From Maratus speciosus (Eukaryota; Arthropoda; Arachnida; Araneae; Salticidae), in the NCBI GenBank assembly GCA_963932465.1, contig OZ010788.1, forward strand, positions 674,954,484-675,018,483: a stretch of DNA of 64,000 nt, read 5' to 3'. The position numbers were made by a program, and so were the translations under genes. Positions within the stretch are counted from its first letter, which is position 1. The number at the start of each line of letters is the position of its first letter. The notes under the pieces are model-generated. The model saw only the letters and a program-made list of their open reading frames with translations, ran no database searches and was not told where the DNA came from. Shown here piece after piece: positions 11,280-22,453 of the stretch.

Positions 11280-11721
11280 TAAGTTTTTGTGAAATAAAAG
11301 CGTTTTATTTGTGTAATATCTTGTATCATTCATTACTATATTCCCATAAATTTATGTTAAAAATTATTTTATTTTTGTTCACTGTTATTTGGAATAAAGG
11401 TTATAAAGAATACTTCTGAATTGCAAATTTCATTGTTTATATTTTGAAATGCATGCAGATTTTCGAGACTGTACTGTCTGTCCATCAAGTTAAGTCAGAG
11501 AGAGAAATATAATTCTTGTATTATAAAATCCTATTTAGGCTACTAAATTCAATTTTGTAAGGTAGAGTATTTTAATGTCGCTTATATAAATTATTGAAAA
11601 AGAATGTAATATTTTGTTAGGGTGGTACCCCTAATGTATTATAAAGATGCCCTGGATTGTGCTTTATGGTAGTGCTGACCCTTGTTACAAACAATTTTTA
11701 CATTCAGAAGTTCAAGCTTCC

Positions 11722-11759
<38 letters not shown>

Positions 11760-11835
11760 AAATAATGTGGTTGGATTGAGTTCTTACATAAAATATAAAC
11801 CAATTTTGCCCATATGATAGGCAAAATATGAGATA

Positions 11836-12516
11836 CAGTAGACTCCCTAAAATTTGTGAATGCCTAAAATCCGCACATTATCACAGATGTAAACAATGAA
11901 ACTTTCAGTTCAGACAAAGGGGCAAAGTTACAGAATTTTTTAGTTTTATACGATTCCATATTATTTTAATATGTATTTTTCGATAATATGACTTATGACT
12001 AGATTCGGGGGTTTTCATGAAGGAAGTATAAATTTATTTGTGAAAAAAATCAAGATATTGCTGTTTTACCAAATAAAGTTTTATGTATTAGGTAATCAAG
12101 CTTTTTTGATTATTAAGACTGTCTAAACCTAAAATAAAACTTTTTTACTTTATGATTTTGATGTGAATTAATAGGTTACATTTATGAGGAAAGTTTCATT
12201 GAGTAATTCAAGGAAAATGTATCTTATCTTTATTATGCATATTTAATTATACCTTATTGATCATGTACTTGACTTTTACTTTTAATAATTTAATCATTTT
12301 CAAAATTATCTTGCTTTTAATCATTGCAGTTTCTTACTTTAGTTAATTATTTTAATATTTTACTGTATTTCAAGCACTCATTATAATTTTGATTGCATTA
12401 TTACATTCAAATTACTGTTTAAAAATCATAAACAAAGCAATGACCAGAAATCTGTAAAATTCTAAAATCCGCACAACCTCTGGTCCCAAGCTGTGCGTAT
12501 TTGAGGGAGTCTACTG
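11836..12516. mobile_element. TA-flanked pogo/mariner-type MITE, 681 bp
   Basis: The left end CAGTAGACTCCCTAAAAT is inverted at the right as GAGGGAGTCTACTG, each flanked by TA (11834-11835 and 12517-12518). AAAATCCGCAC occurs just inside both ends. TA duplication and a CAGT- terminus fit the Tc1/mariner-pogo superfamily. No transposase remains. Confidence 0.85.
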
Positions 12517-12529
12517 TATATACATTTTA

Positions 12530-13250
12530 TAATTTTTCAATTAATTTTTAGCAGCGAAATTATGTTTGAAATTATTTAATACGTGATTTATCACATTGCT
12601 AATGCTAATTATGCATAGAACCTACAATGTGAAAAATGTCCAATGTGGAATTGAACCCGGAACCCTTGGAATAGCACTCTTTAAGCTATGAGGACGATCT
12701 GTATATATTAAATCACCGATGCCGGGTTTACTTGCATCTCATGTTTCGCCGCAAGATTGTGTGCTCATGAAGACTATTCCATCTTGTGCTGCAGTTGCAG
12801 CCTTAGTCAAAATTGGGAAATTTCATCAGCGGCCACTGGCCGGTAGGACTAATTTTTAAAGTGGCCACTTTCTTTAAACTAGCGGCCACTTTTTTATTTC
12901 AAAATGCTAAACAGTAAAATTTCTATAAGTATTAATCTAAAACTGAGTAGCCCAAATAAATATGTTAATATAAATATACAGGAACCAAAAAAAGTAGAAT
13001 CCTTGATGAAATGCAAGAAAATTTTATTATCTCCTTGTAAAAAAGTGGCCGGAAGGTGGCCGCTGATACACAATTTTTCACTAGCCACTTTTTTTCATTT
13101 ACTGGCCCTGTGGCCGGTGGCTAGTGCTAATTTTGACCTTTCTTACCAACATATATATGAGTGAGAAATGCTAAGCTGGACATTGTCCTCGTAGCTTAAA
13201 TGGTAGAACACTTGGAGCGTTATTCCAAGGGTTACAGATTCGATTAAACT
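12530..13250 (+). repeat. Composite repeat with tRNA-like cores (copy 2), interrupted
   Basis: A minus-strand tRNA-like core missing much of its anticodon arm lies at about 12635-12700. A plus-strand core (GTCCTCGTAGCTTAAATGGT...GATTCGATT) lies at about 13185-13245. Between them runs the same sequence as 9135-9270 (GCATCTCATGTTTCGCCGC, TGCTGCAGTTGCAGCC), split by the element at 12806-13136. Not functional tRNA genes. Confidence 0.65.
12806..13136. mobile_element. MITE rich in GGCCAC motifs, inserted in the tRNA-like repeat
   Basis: The ends GTCAAAATT and AATTTTGAC are inverted, and the interior repeats GCGGCCACTGGCCGG-type words in both orientations. The uninterrupted sequence GCAGCCTTACCAAAATATATG exists in the 9-kb copy (reverse strand near 9170-9190). 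Here it is split as GCAGCCTTA | element | CTTACCAACATATATG, giving a CTTA target repeat. Confidence 0.7.
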
Positions 13251-14680
13251 GGTTGACTTGTTATCTAAGCCTGTAAGTTAAATATTATGTTCTTTTATAT
13301 TAGGATTTGCATTTAGTAGTTGTACTTTTAGTGTTCTTCTAAAGTTCTAAATATCTATTTTACTTTACTTTTTTATGTATAAAAAAGGCATTTAGATTAG
13401 TATTTTAAAATGGGTTTGTTTTAATGTTGTTTAAATTTTAAAGCTTTTACTTTAAAAGTGCATGTTAAATATTCTTTCGGGACATAAATTATCACAATAT
13501 TCCATTGTAACAGACTAAGAGACATAGAGGAAAAAATCACCTTACCTTATTTAAACAATAATAATTGTGTAATTCAAAGATGGCTTCAATTAGTATGTGA
13601 TATTATTAGAAGATAAATTAAATTAATATAGTTATTATGGATAAATTATGATAAAAAAAAATAATATTGTGACAGACAAACAGGAGTGACTCTGCTTTTC
13701 GGATCCCTTAATGTTTATCTATATTACTTATAAAATAACATGCAATTTATTCTAACAAAAATGTATTTTCCTTCAGAGGGAGTTCAGATACATACGTTTT
13801 TCACAAAATTTGACTGTTGTCACACTATAGCTATGAAAAATATGTAATTTTACCTATAACAGACCAGCATCATATATGTAACAGACAAATAAATAAACAC
13901 ATAAAAAGAAGCTATGCTGATTATAATGCATTTTGTTGATTTTGAATATTCAAAATTTTATGAAATGCATTGTAAATATAAAAAATATCGGTTTAATATT
14001 ATCAGAAAATATGCGTAAGAAAATTATAAAGATTAGACCTATTGATTAGCTTTTGTAATGAATCGCCCCCTCAATTTGGATATGGGCCTAATGACTAATA
14101 ATCACGAGTTTGGCAGGGTAACCAATTATCGTTATTCCATTTTATCGTTAAATTAATGGCACCACATGGCCCTTTTTAACTGGTAACCCTATAGAGATGA
14201 AAACTTTCAGATATACCTCTATTCCACTTGCTGCATGAAGTCCATCTATGGAATATGTTTACTATCTATCTCTTTGATCTTTTCAATAAAACTTAATAAA
14301 GTTAATTGCAAAGAATTCTTTCATCTCATTAAAATTTGACATATATATATATTAGATGTAAAAAATAAAATACTAAAAATAGCAACATTGGCTTGGAATT
14401 GCCCAAATGATTTATTTTTGTGAACTGTTAAACTAGGTAAACCTTTCAGGACCGCATTTTTATTTACAAGAGGAAGAATCTGAATTTCTAAAATTAAGTT
14501 TGTTTTTAGCTACTATAAACATAAATATAATTTTAAAAAATTATTTAACATTTTTTAATATTTTTTTAAACAATGCCATTTGGCATCATTGGGACCAAAC
14601 AGGAACTGTACATGAAAAGCACATGATGCCATTTGGCATCACTGGAAGCAAAAAAAAAAAAAAGAAAATATGCATACAAT
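13251..14680. other. Intronic, mostly unrecognised
   Basis: AT-rich sequence in which TAACAGAC/GACAGACAAA recurs in both senses (13508, 13668, 13857, 13880), suggesting an old element with subterminal repeats. Near 14575 and 14624 the palindrome TGCCATTTGGCATCA occurs twice, with a third partial copy near 15590. Ends could not be defined. Confidence 0.35.
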
Positions 14681-14735
14681 TTTAATGTGCATTTATTTTT
14701 TAATGTGCATTTATTTTTTAATGTCCATTTCATGT
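14681..14735. repeat. 20-bp tandem repeat, three units
   Basis: TTTAATGTGCATTTATTTTT is repeated twice, followed by a third unit with a TGTCC variant. Confidence 0.85.
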
Positions 14736-14795
14736 ATAATTGTATTTACTGAAGTTCCAGGCTTTTGGCAAGAATAGAGATTTGTTTGATGCACT

Positions 14796-15022
14796 AAGGT
14801 GGTGTTGGTGTTATTCATGACAGCCGATTATCCACACGAGATATATATGCCCGAGGAAGGGACGCCCTCAGTGGGGGTCTTTTTAAGGGAACCTACCCTG
14901 TATTTATGCAAGGATAACCCTGATTCGATGAAAACTCTGAACAGTTAGGCCTACAAGGGCAATTGGTTCCGAACCAGCACTCCTTGATTATGAGATTTGC
15001 CAGCGGAACCTTTCAGCCACTT
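14796..15022 (-). mobile_element. tRNA-derived SINE, copy 1
   Basis: On the minus strand it begins GTGGCTGAAAGGTTCCGCTG (A-box region of a Ser/Leu-type tRNA) and has the B-box-like GGTTCGGAACC (14965-14975). The body shares GGGTAGGT.CCCTTA.AAAGACCCC and the AACAACA-like tail with the copy at 30424-30664. A shorter fragment of the family lies at about 15260-15300 (ATTCTGAACAGTTAGGCC). Confidence 0.8.
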
Positions 15023-15899
15023 GATACACTAACTTATCTGTAATTTATTCATCACAAAATAATTTAAAATACTCATAAGGACTAAAATTTGATCAGGAGG
15101 CAATGAACAAGTTTCTCTAAATGATGTGTCAAATGGTTCAATATTCTTATCTTCTAATTGATCTACATTTTCAACTTCAAATACTTATTACCTACAGAAA
15201 TAATAACTGGACCAACTGAATCATTTGTATCCAAATCAAAAATATTAACAATTGGGCATCCACGGAAAATTCTGAACAGTTAGGCCGACGAGCGCGACAA
15301 TTGAGTTGGGCAACCATGCAATCAATTGTCGCAATAGTGCACGAAATCATCTGCATTTGATAGATTGCGTGCACTTTCACTGTCCTCTTCATCAGATTTT
15401 TCAATTTCTGTATCTGAAAAATCATCATTCCTTAGTAAATAAATGGCTCTTTCTATTGATACAAACTCTTTTTTTTCATTTTGGCATGATAAATAGTAAA
15501 GGAATTTTTTTTTCCTTTCAAAAAACTATCAAATCAGATAAGAAATCAAAATAGAGAGTTAAGTTGAAAATATTTATCAAGTCCCAGTGATGCCATTTGG
15601 AATCATGTATATTTACTATGCATTGTTACTGAAATAAAAATACAATTGTTGAATTATAAATACATAAATATGTACTTCATACATATTACAACTTATATTT
15701 AAAATATTGTAATTTTTAAAAAAAGGAAAAGTGTGAATAATATTCTTTTTCACAGTCATGTTTTCACTTCACATTTTAAAAGGAAATCATGCAACACTTT
15801 TCAGTTTCTGGAACCTCTGCTACCATCTCTTGAGGAAATAAAAAAATACTACTGAAAAGTGTCTTTTGAATGACACCAAGCAGAATCTCCGAGATTAAG
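15023..15899. other. Intronic, unrecognised apart from a SINE fragment
   Basis: Contains the 15260-15300 SINE fragment and the third GATGCCATTTGG word near 15590. I see no gene. Short open frames on both strands at 15192-15554 overlap each other and carry no domain. Confidence 0.4.
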
Positions 15900-16094
15900 T
15901 CACAAATGTTCAATGTGTGACCTTTTTGTTACACGGCATACGTCTAATCTGTAATCCAGTTTGTTCCAAACATTTTGTAGCATCAATGGTTCTGAAAGCT
16001 TCACAAATGCATTCTTTAAATTCTGAAATTTTGTTTTCGGCATTGGTGGTACATAAACAATGTCTTTGACATTGTCAGAACTTAAAGAACACAT
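15900..16094 (-). pseudogene. C-terminal relic of a Tc1/mariner-superfamily (IS630-type) transposase
   Basis: The last 64 residues are open and end at the stop near 15900. They show the typical tail of this transposase group: a VYVPPMP segment (position 35 upstream of the tail), then LDYRLDVCRVTKRSHIEHL immediately before the stop. The DDE catalytic domain is gone. The same tail occurs in opposite orientation immediately to the right (16102-16209), so the two form a head-to-head inverted duplication. The family is inferred from the tail motif; the clade (Tc3-like or mariner-like) is not resolvable. Confidence 0.65.
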
Positions 16095-16101
16095 TTATGC
16101 A

Positions 16102-16209
16102 GAATTCAGAACCGTTGACAGAGTGATGCTACAAAATGTTTGGGACAAACTGGATTACAGATTGGACGTATGCCATGAAACAAAAAGGTCACACATCAAA
16201 CATTTGTAA
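16102..16209 (+). pseudogene. Inverted duplicate of the transposase C-terminus
   Basis: A 35-codon frame ending in TAA at 16207-16209 reads KLDYRLDVCHETKRSHIKHL at its end, differing by a few residues from the minus-strand copy at 15900-16094. Downstream, TTGTAATAACCCTG followed by TA (about 16325) looks like the outer terminus of the parent element. It has no upstream coding sequence. Confidence 0.65.
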
Positions 16210-16334
16210 CTGAAAAAAACTTAGTATATTTCACTTTAAATTCGTGTATCACTTATTCTAATATGTGCAGTAGTTTCGAAAATATGATTTTTTTTTAATT
16301 GGGTCCATCATTTGTAATAACCCTGTATATATAT

Positions 16335-17321
16335 GGGTTATGTCAAATCAACCAAAAATTTTCAATTTTCAACCTGACCATTTCAGATTTCAATGAAACT
16401 GTCAGGGATCATTCTCTCCGGTGATGTAAATGAGAATACATTTTTATAATTTTTTTATCACATTAAATTTTTATACAATTAATTATTTAAATTTTGAAAA
16501 ATCATAATTTTTTGGGTTGCATACATTTTTCAATTTTGAAATTCTCAAGTTCTATCAGACATACAGAATTTTATGACCCCTCATTTTAAAGAGAAATTTA
16601 TAAGGTTTAATTTGATACCCAAGTTAACTATGCTAAGTTTAAAAATTTTTAATTTAAAATTTAAATTTTTTTTTTTTTAAATGTATGTATGTTGTAATAT
16701 TATAAGCTAAAATTTCTGAAATTTTTAAAGTGGGATCTCAATGGGATCAAGAGTTATGAACTAAAAACTGAAAATTACCATTCAAATAATACATAAATAA
16801 CAAAATAGATAGAATTAGATTGTTATTTGAATGGTAATTTTTAGTTTTTATTTCATAACTCTTGATCCCATTGAGATCCCACTCTAAAAATTTCAGAAAT
16901 TTTAGCTTATAATATTACAACAAACATACATTTTTTTTTTCAAAATTTTTAATAAACACTATCTGAAAAATATTTAAATTTTAAATTAAAAAAAAAAAAA
17001 GATTTAATTAATTTGTTTTAACTGAGGATAGTTAACTTGGGTATCAAATTAAACCTTATAAATTTCTCTTTAAAATGAGGGGTCATAAAATTCTGTATGT
17101 CTGATAGAACTTGAGAAATTCAAAATTGAAAAATTTATGCAACCCAAAAAATTATGATTTTTCAAAATTTAAATAATTAATTGTATAAAAATTTAATGTG
17201 GTAAAAAAGTTATAAAAATATATTCTCATGTATATCATCAGGGAGAATGATTCCTGAGAGTTTCATTGAAATCTGAAATGGTCAGGTTGAGTCACTGGTT
17301 GATTTGACATGGAATGACCTC
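16335..17321. mobile_element. 1-kb fold-back element (long palindrome)
   Basis: Two arms of roughly 450 bp are near-perfect inverted copies around a centre at about 16810. Matching words include TGTCAAATCAACCA, CTGACCATTTCAGATTTCAA and GACCCCTCATTTTAAAGAG, each present again in reverse complement. The right end reads GGTCATTCCATGTCAAATCA on the reverse strand, the terminus shared with 21635-22309 and 22454-22674. No coding sequence. Confidence 0.9.
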
Positions 17322-17719
17322 CTGTGATATGTGATATAACACTGGCGCCTGGCTTACCGAAAAATACTGAATTAAGTTTTTTAAATCTGTTAAGTGTCTC
17401 CCGATATATATATATATTTTTTTTTTTCTAAAAAAGTACTTTTCATGAAATTTTGACAAGTGGAATATAACACTGACTCCCGGCTAACTGAAAAGTACCA
17501 TAAACTATTTCCAAAAAATTTTAAAATGAACTTGATAAATAAAAATTTTGATGAAAAAAACGATTTTTTTTTATCATGTTCATTTTTTAAACTTTTGTGG
17601 AAATAGTTTATTTATAATTGTTTGTTGTTGTATTCTTTCTTATAACTCTTCTGGAGTTATTTGATGATGTATAATTTAATTTGTTGAAAATTGAGTGTCT
17701 TAAACCCTTGGTTTTTCAG

Positions 17720-17802
17720 ACATGTCATGCAGAGCTCGGTTGGCTACTTTGAATGAAAAATTGACGTCTTTAGAAAGAAGAATTGAATATCTAGAAGCTA
17801 GA
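17720..17802 (+). CDS. BRK1: BRK1, coding exon 2
   Basis: Supplies the last two bases of codon 41 and codons 42-68 of BRK1. The peptide begins [14 protein letters not shown] and continues [10 protein letters not shown], the conserved C-terminal half of the helix that packs with WAVE and ABI in the WAVE complex. The acceptor is GGTTTTTCAG|ACATG and the donor AGA|GTAAGT, both strong. The 83-nt length keeps the frame from exon 1 (phase 1) to exon 3 (phase 0). There are no damaging substitutions. The donor lies only 31 bp upstream of a 3.7-kb transposon. Confidence 0.97.
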
Positions 17803-18248
17803 GTAAGTTGAACTCTTTTATTTCTTTTTTAAATAGGGGAGACCAGGGTACAATGGTCCACCCTCATTTTTTGATATTACTACTGTTTTTGAATGCTTCA
17901 TATTTTGATACATAGATGGCAGCCCTGCAATGGTGAAAAGAAGTTTAAAACCATGTGCATAGCTGACATTTTAGTCATTTTATACTTGATAGGTGATTTG
18001 AGACAGGAAGAAGTAAATATTTTCAGTGAAACATATCTTCTTTTATTCATTAAAGATTTGTAATTTGGAAGACATTGCTCAGCACAATAAAAAGATAAGA
18101 CAATATATTATTGTAATTAAAATAATTAAATATAAAAATTTTTTTTATCAATTTTTTGTCAAACTACCATATGGGGTACAATGGACCATCAGAAACCGGG
18201 GTACCATGGTCCATTGTACCCCAGTTCTGTATCCCATGTTTTTAGAAG

Positions 18249-19536
18249 CAGAGTTCATTCTAGGATCAAGGGCAGGAAGGGTGCACTTTGCCATAAAAGG
18301 GCACATTAATGTAATGATAAATAATCAACTAATAACTTTCCCTCCTTGACACCACCCCCTAAAAAGTCTTTGCTACTACCCCTTTACCCCATCCGTGACA
18401 CTTTGCAGTGCAGGGGTGATTCTTTTACGAAAAATTAAGACAGTCATTTCCAAAAATTAAAATTGGTTATAAATCTGAAAATTTGGACAAACAACATCGC
18501 AAATTTTGAGAAATGTTCGCCAAAAAAAAACCAAATTTCGTCAGAGAATCGTGAAAAAAAAAAAACGCCAATTTCGTCAAAGGACCTTTCCTGGTTTTAT
18601 TTCTTTTAGAGTTTGCTTGAAATGAGCGATGAAATTAACTTAAAGGGTGCTATTTTTCCCTCGGTCGATTTTCCGTGTGATAGGGCTCGCGGGGCGGGGC
18701 TTTCAAGCAGTGGGGGCATCGGGGTGTCAAATTTTGTAAAGAAGGGCAGGCAGCAGACTTAGATAAAATGTAAAACTGTCTGCAAACTCAAATAATTTCT
18801 TAAAAATTTTCTGCAGAAAAAGTCCCGCGCCTCCTAAGTCATATATCGCCGCTAACAGCAAAAGTGAAAAAGTCCTCTTTCCAATCCCTCACATTACGTT
18901 ACATGCTCTCAACTCCTCCCCCCCCATCCAGTTTTCTGAATTAGACTTTATTGAAAAGAGGATAATGTTTACTAAGATATTAAAACCGAATTCCCCTTTC
19001 GAATGTACAAAAGTCACTGCAAATCACAGAGAAATGCTAAACATTCGCTAAAATTTCCAACCAAATAAACTTTATTTAAAAGAGATCAACATTTAACATT
19101 TACTTTTTAACACAAAATTTATTTTTAATCTGTTAAATTAATCTGCAAAGCTTAAAATAATCTGCAGCACCTGCTTCGGTGCTGCACTGTTTCTGCTACC
19201 GGCCCTGGCAAAGAAAAAAAAAAAGCATTGTGCCTGCCGTTCCGGCATAAGCCCCGCACTTCCAATATTTTTAAGTTTTAAAAATATATATGCCACGCGC
19301 TTCTTCCATTGTACATGGCAAATAATTTCTAGATAGCTTTTTTTATCTGCAGACCTTCTCACAAGTCTGCAACGGGCCTCGCACAGATTCTCCGCCTGGG
19401 GTCTTAATAATTTTTTTTATGAAAAATTTCTTTAAAAAACCCTTTTCTGCGAACGGCGTTCGCATGTTCGTCTATATTATCTGATTCTGGCAGGCAGGGC
19501 GGCCCGCCCCGTGAAAAACGCCTAGAATGAACTCTG
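18249..19536. mobile_element. hAT-like element nested in the pogo element, 1.29 kb
   Basis: The 16-bp inverted end CAGAGTTCATTCTAGG at 18249 pairs with CCTAGAATGAACTCTG at 19521-19536. The direct repeat TTAGAAG flanks it at 18242-18248 and 19537-19543. The CAGAG start and 7-8-bp duplication suggest hAT. Inside, a second terminus-like CAGGGGTGATTC (near 18413) precedes a few units of the ACGAAATT minisatellite (18490-18590). No transposase. Confidence 0.8.
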
Positions 19537-19847
19537 TTAGAAGTTAAACATTATATGTGGAATTAAGAATTAATAAATTATTTTATTTTTAGTGTGTAAA
19601 TTAACTAATGATTCATGTTGTGTAATACATTTTTGAAATATTATCTATATAATATATGCTTTTAAATCTCAAAATTAACCCAAATTAAACACCAAAAATT
19701 AATAAACAAAAGATTTATTCATTTGAGGGGGGTTTTTTTGCCTTATTTGCTTTTTATAAACATTCAGTTAATTCAAATTTCTTGCACTTTTATAAACATT
19801 CGTCCATATTAAATTAGATTTAAATGAAATAGTACAATGATTCATCA

Positions 19848-21150
19848 TAGTAAAAAAAATTAGCCGAAAAAGGAGTTAAGCAGATTGGAAGTGTAACATC
19901 AGCTGAATGAGGACAACTGGTGACAATTTGTGTGGAGATAAGTGCATTGGGAAATGCAATTCCACTTTTTTTTATATTTCGAGAGTTCATTTTAAAGATC
20001 ACATGATGCACGGAGCTCCTGAAGTTTCAGCAAATCCATTTGGCTGGATGAATTCAGAAAACTTTCTTTCATATATGAAGCATTTCATAAAATATGCTAA
20101 ATTTGTTAAAGAAAAACCTGCGTTACTCTTATTAGATAACCATGAGAATCACATTGAGAGTCAGCTTGATCTTGCCAGAGAACATGGCATTCATATTCTT
20201 GCTTTTTCTTACATAAGCCATAAAATGCAGCTGCTTGATCGGACTATGTTTGGCCCTTTCAAATCATATTATAACAGAGCTTGCGAGTCTTGGATGTTGC
20301 GTAATTCAGGTAAACCAATGATGATTTAAAACATTTCCTTGGCAGTTGGCGCAGCATATCCTCTGGCATTTACCATGAAAAATACGCAATCAGAATTTAG
20401 AGTAACAGGTATATGGCCATTCAATGAAAATAATGTCTTTGATGAGGCAGAATTTCAGTCAGCATATGTGACTGATCAACCTTATCAAATGCAGACCTAC
20501 CAAGAACAGCTGATCAACAACCAAGCATATCACACCCAGTGGTTGAAAATGATCAGCTAAAAATATCACCTTTTGAACTACGTCCTTTACCAAAAGCTTG
20601 TTTGCGCAAAACAACAAATAAAAAAAAAAAGAAAGGTGCATCAAAAATTGTAACTGATACGCCAATAAAAAAGATTATTGAAGAAGAAGCGAAAAAGAAG
20701 GATGATAAAAAATTTAAGAAAAAATATGTTGCTTTAGTTAGAGCTAAAAAGAATTTAGAAAAAAAGGTTGTTTCTGATACAGAGAACTATAACACAATGT
20801 CAGCAACGTATTTCAAAGCAAAAATATGTATCATCAGAAAGTTCGAGTGATGATGAAATTTCACAGAATTATGTTAATTTTAGTGAAATAAAAGTTGGCA
20901 ATTACATTTTGGTTGAATTTTTGACAAAAAAGGCAGTGATTCCTTTTGTTGGTTTAGCAATAGAAAAAAATGATGATTCTGTTTTTGTGAGTTTCATGTG
21001 ATGAAATCAAACCAAAATATGTTTATTTTCCTTGATATTGTTGATGAATATCTTATAAATGATCAAGATATTGTAATGATTCTTCCAGATTCTAATGTTT
21101 TACAAGAAAGCAGCAGACTTTCAGTGACACCTATCTTTATGTCATATCAG
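19848..21150 (+). pseudogene. pogo/Tigger-type DDE transposase, C-terminal two thirds
   Basis: The first long open stretch (19907-20329) contains the DDE_1-type core: FKDHMMHGAPEVS, then LLLLDNHENHIES with the second catalytic Asp, then HKMQLLDRTMFGPFKSYYN with the third. An in-frame TAA at 20327 interrupts it; the same frame then continues RVTGIWPFNENN to 20560. A frameshift leads to the lysine-rich linker (to 20850), and another to SESSSDDE and the C-terminal VGNYILVEF-like segment (to 21001), with a last shift to about 21150. The N-terminal helix-turn-helix/CENP-B region and first catalytic Asp are missing. It is flanked by the inverted ends at 17834 and 21550, and cannot encode an active enzyme. 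Confidence 0.88.
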
Positions 21151-21634
21151 TTGCTAACTTTAATATTCGTTAATTTTACATTATATCTAAGAAGTTAAGA
21201 CATAAATAAACAAATTATGATACATTCTATGTTTCTTCTTATTAAAAAATGTACTACACTTATTTTTTTTTTTTTCAAAATTACATGCGGTCCATAGAGC
21301 CCCATGCTGTGGACCATTGTACCCGGCCTCGGGGTACAATGGTCCATTTTGTCACTTGCTATTTAAAAATATATATAAAATAAAGTATACATAATTTTTT
21401 TTTTTTTTTCTTTTTGAGTGGATGTAATATAAACTTTAATCTATAGGTAACATGCATGCATTTGATAAATAAAAAAAAAAAAAAAATCAATACTTTCAGA
21501 GTAAACAGTCAAAATTTACAAAGTGATCCATTGTACCCCGGTCTCCCCTGTACTTGCTCAGATCCTCTTTGTTTGCAAGGTTTTTCTGAATATTAGATTG
21601 CTTAAAGATTGACAACAGTTGTGAAATCGCATGT

Positions 21635-22309
21635 GGGCCATTCCATGAGAAACGGACAAGTTGTCCCGCACGTGACTATTACATAAATACCTACATTTAT
21701 TAATTTATAAGTTGTTAAAATATAAACTGTTCGCTAAAATTAACAAAAAACCCCTATATTTTCATATTAGTATAGCTTTTTTAATTTGAGGGATACAGTA
21801 GAATTGTTAAAACAGCAGTAATCTATATATATATTATGCTATCGTATGTGGCACAGAAATTGCGATTATTTGTTAATTGTTTAATGGCAATGCCGAATGA
21901 AACGCATCTCATTGGTTATTGAACAACATTCAATACATCCCCCTATCTATAAGGGGGTTACCATAGGTGGGGTGGACACCTGTTCTGTCACCAAATATTG
22001 CCAATACCTGGCGATATCTCTAATATTTTGCCAAATTCCCGTAGACTTCATTTGTAAACCAATAGGGTTTACTTGCTTACAGAAAATCAACCAATTGAGA
22101 TATTTTAGCACAACAAAAAGTAATGTTAGCTTAAGGGATTCTATTAATTATATTTAAGGGAGTCCAAGTAAATTAAATTATGAATAAAAGTAACATGATA
22201 CAATGCTTAGCATACTTTCCCAAACATAAACTTTAAGGGAGACCAAACTGGTTGCCAAGGGCGGCTAGTATGTGGAAAAGCTGTTCCACACGTCATATGG
22301 CGTGGTCCT
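21635..22309. mobile_element. MITE of the GGTCATTCCATG family, with internal insertion
   Basis: The left end GGGCCATTCCATGAGAAACG and the right end CACGTCATATGGCGTGGTCC are degenerate inverted repeats. The parts 21640-21840 and 22268-22309 match the shorter copy at 22454-22674 (TAAATACCTA, TTATAAGTTGTTAAAA, TTTTCATATTAG, ATTGTTAAAACAGCA). About 400 bp in between is absent from that copy. Confidence 0.65.
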
Positions 22310-22453
22310 TTAATAGGTTTAAAAGTCTTCACCTTTTAAACCCTAGACCATAGTAAGCTGCCCATTTTTAATAAAAAATAAATAATAATAATAATAGATA
22401 ATAAAAATCTCCATATTTTACATCCTAGACCTAAATAATCTGCCCATTTCAGA

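Larger units (their letters stand above)
6020..17719 (+). other. BRK1: BRK1 intron 1 (11.7 kb)
   Basis: Bounded by GTAACA at 6020 and GGTTTTTCAG at 17719. It splits the aspartate codon 41 (G|AC, phase 1). It is filled with MITEs, satellite, a SINE and transposase relics listed separately. A short CpG-bearing stretch near 6066-6090 follows exon 1. Confidence 0.9.
17834..21550 (+). mobile_element. pogo/Tigger-type DNA transposon, 3.7 kb, degenerate
   Basis: Inverted ends of about 27 bp read AGGGGAGACCAGGGTACAAT on the left and the reverse complement of ATTGTACCCCGGTCTCCCCT on the right, next to TA at 21551-21552. The subterminal word GGGTACAATGG(T/A)CCA occurs at least six times in both orientations (near 17844, 18174, 18205, 21308, 21325 and 21527). 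It carries a broken DDE transposase (19848-21150) and a nested hAT-like element (18249-19536). Confidence 0.88.

Noticed and set aside
13185..13245. Possible functional tRNA gene
   Set aside because: A and B boxes look good but the acceptor stem pairs poorly, the anticodon arm has the wrong size, and the sequence is part of a dispersed repeat.
18026..18349. 107-codon plus-strand ORF in the pogo element
   Set aside because: Runs through the subterminal repeats and into the nested hAT end; an accident of insertion.
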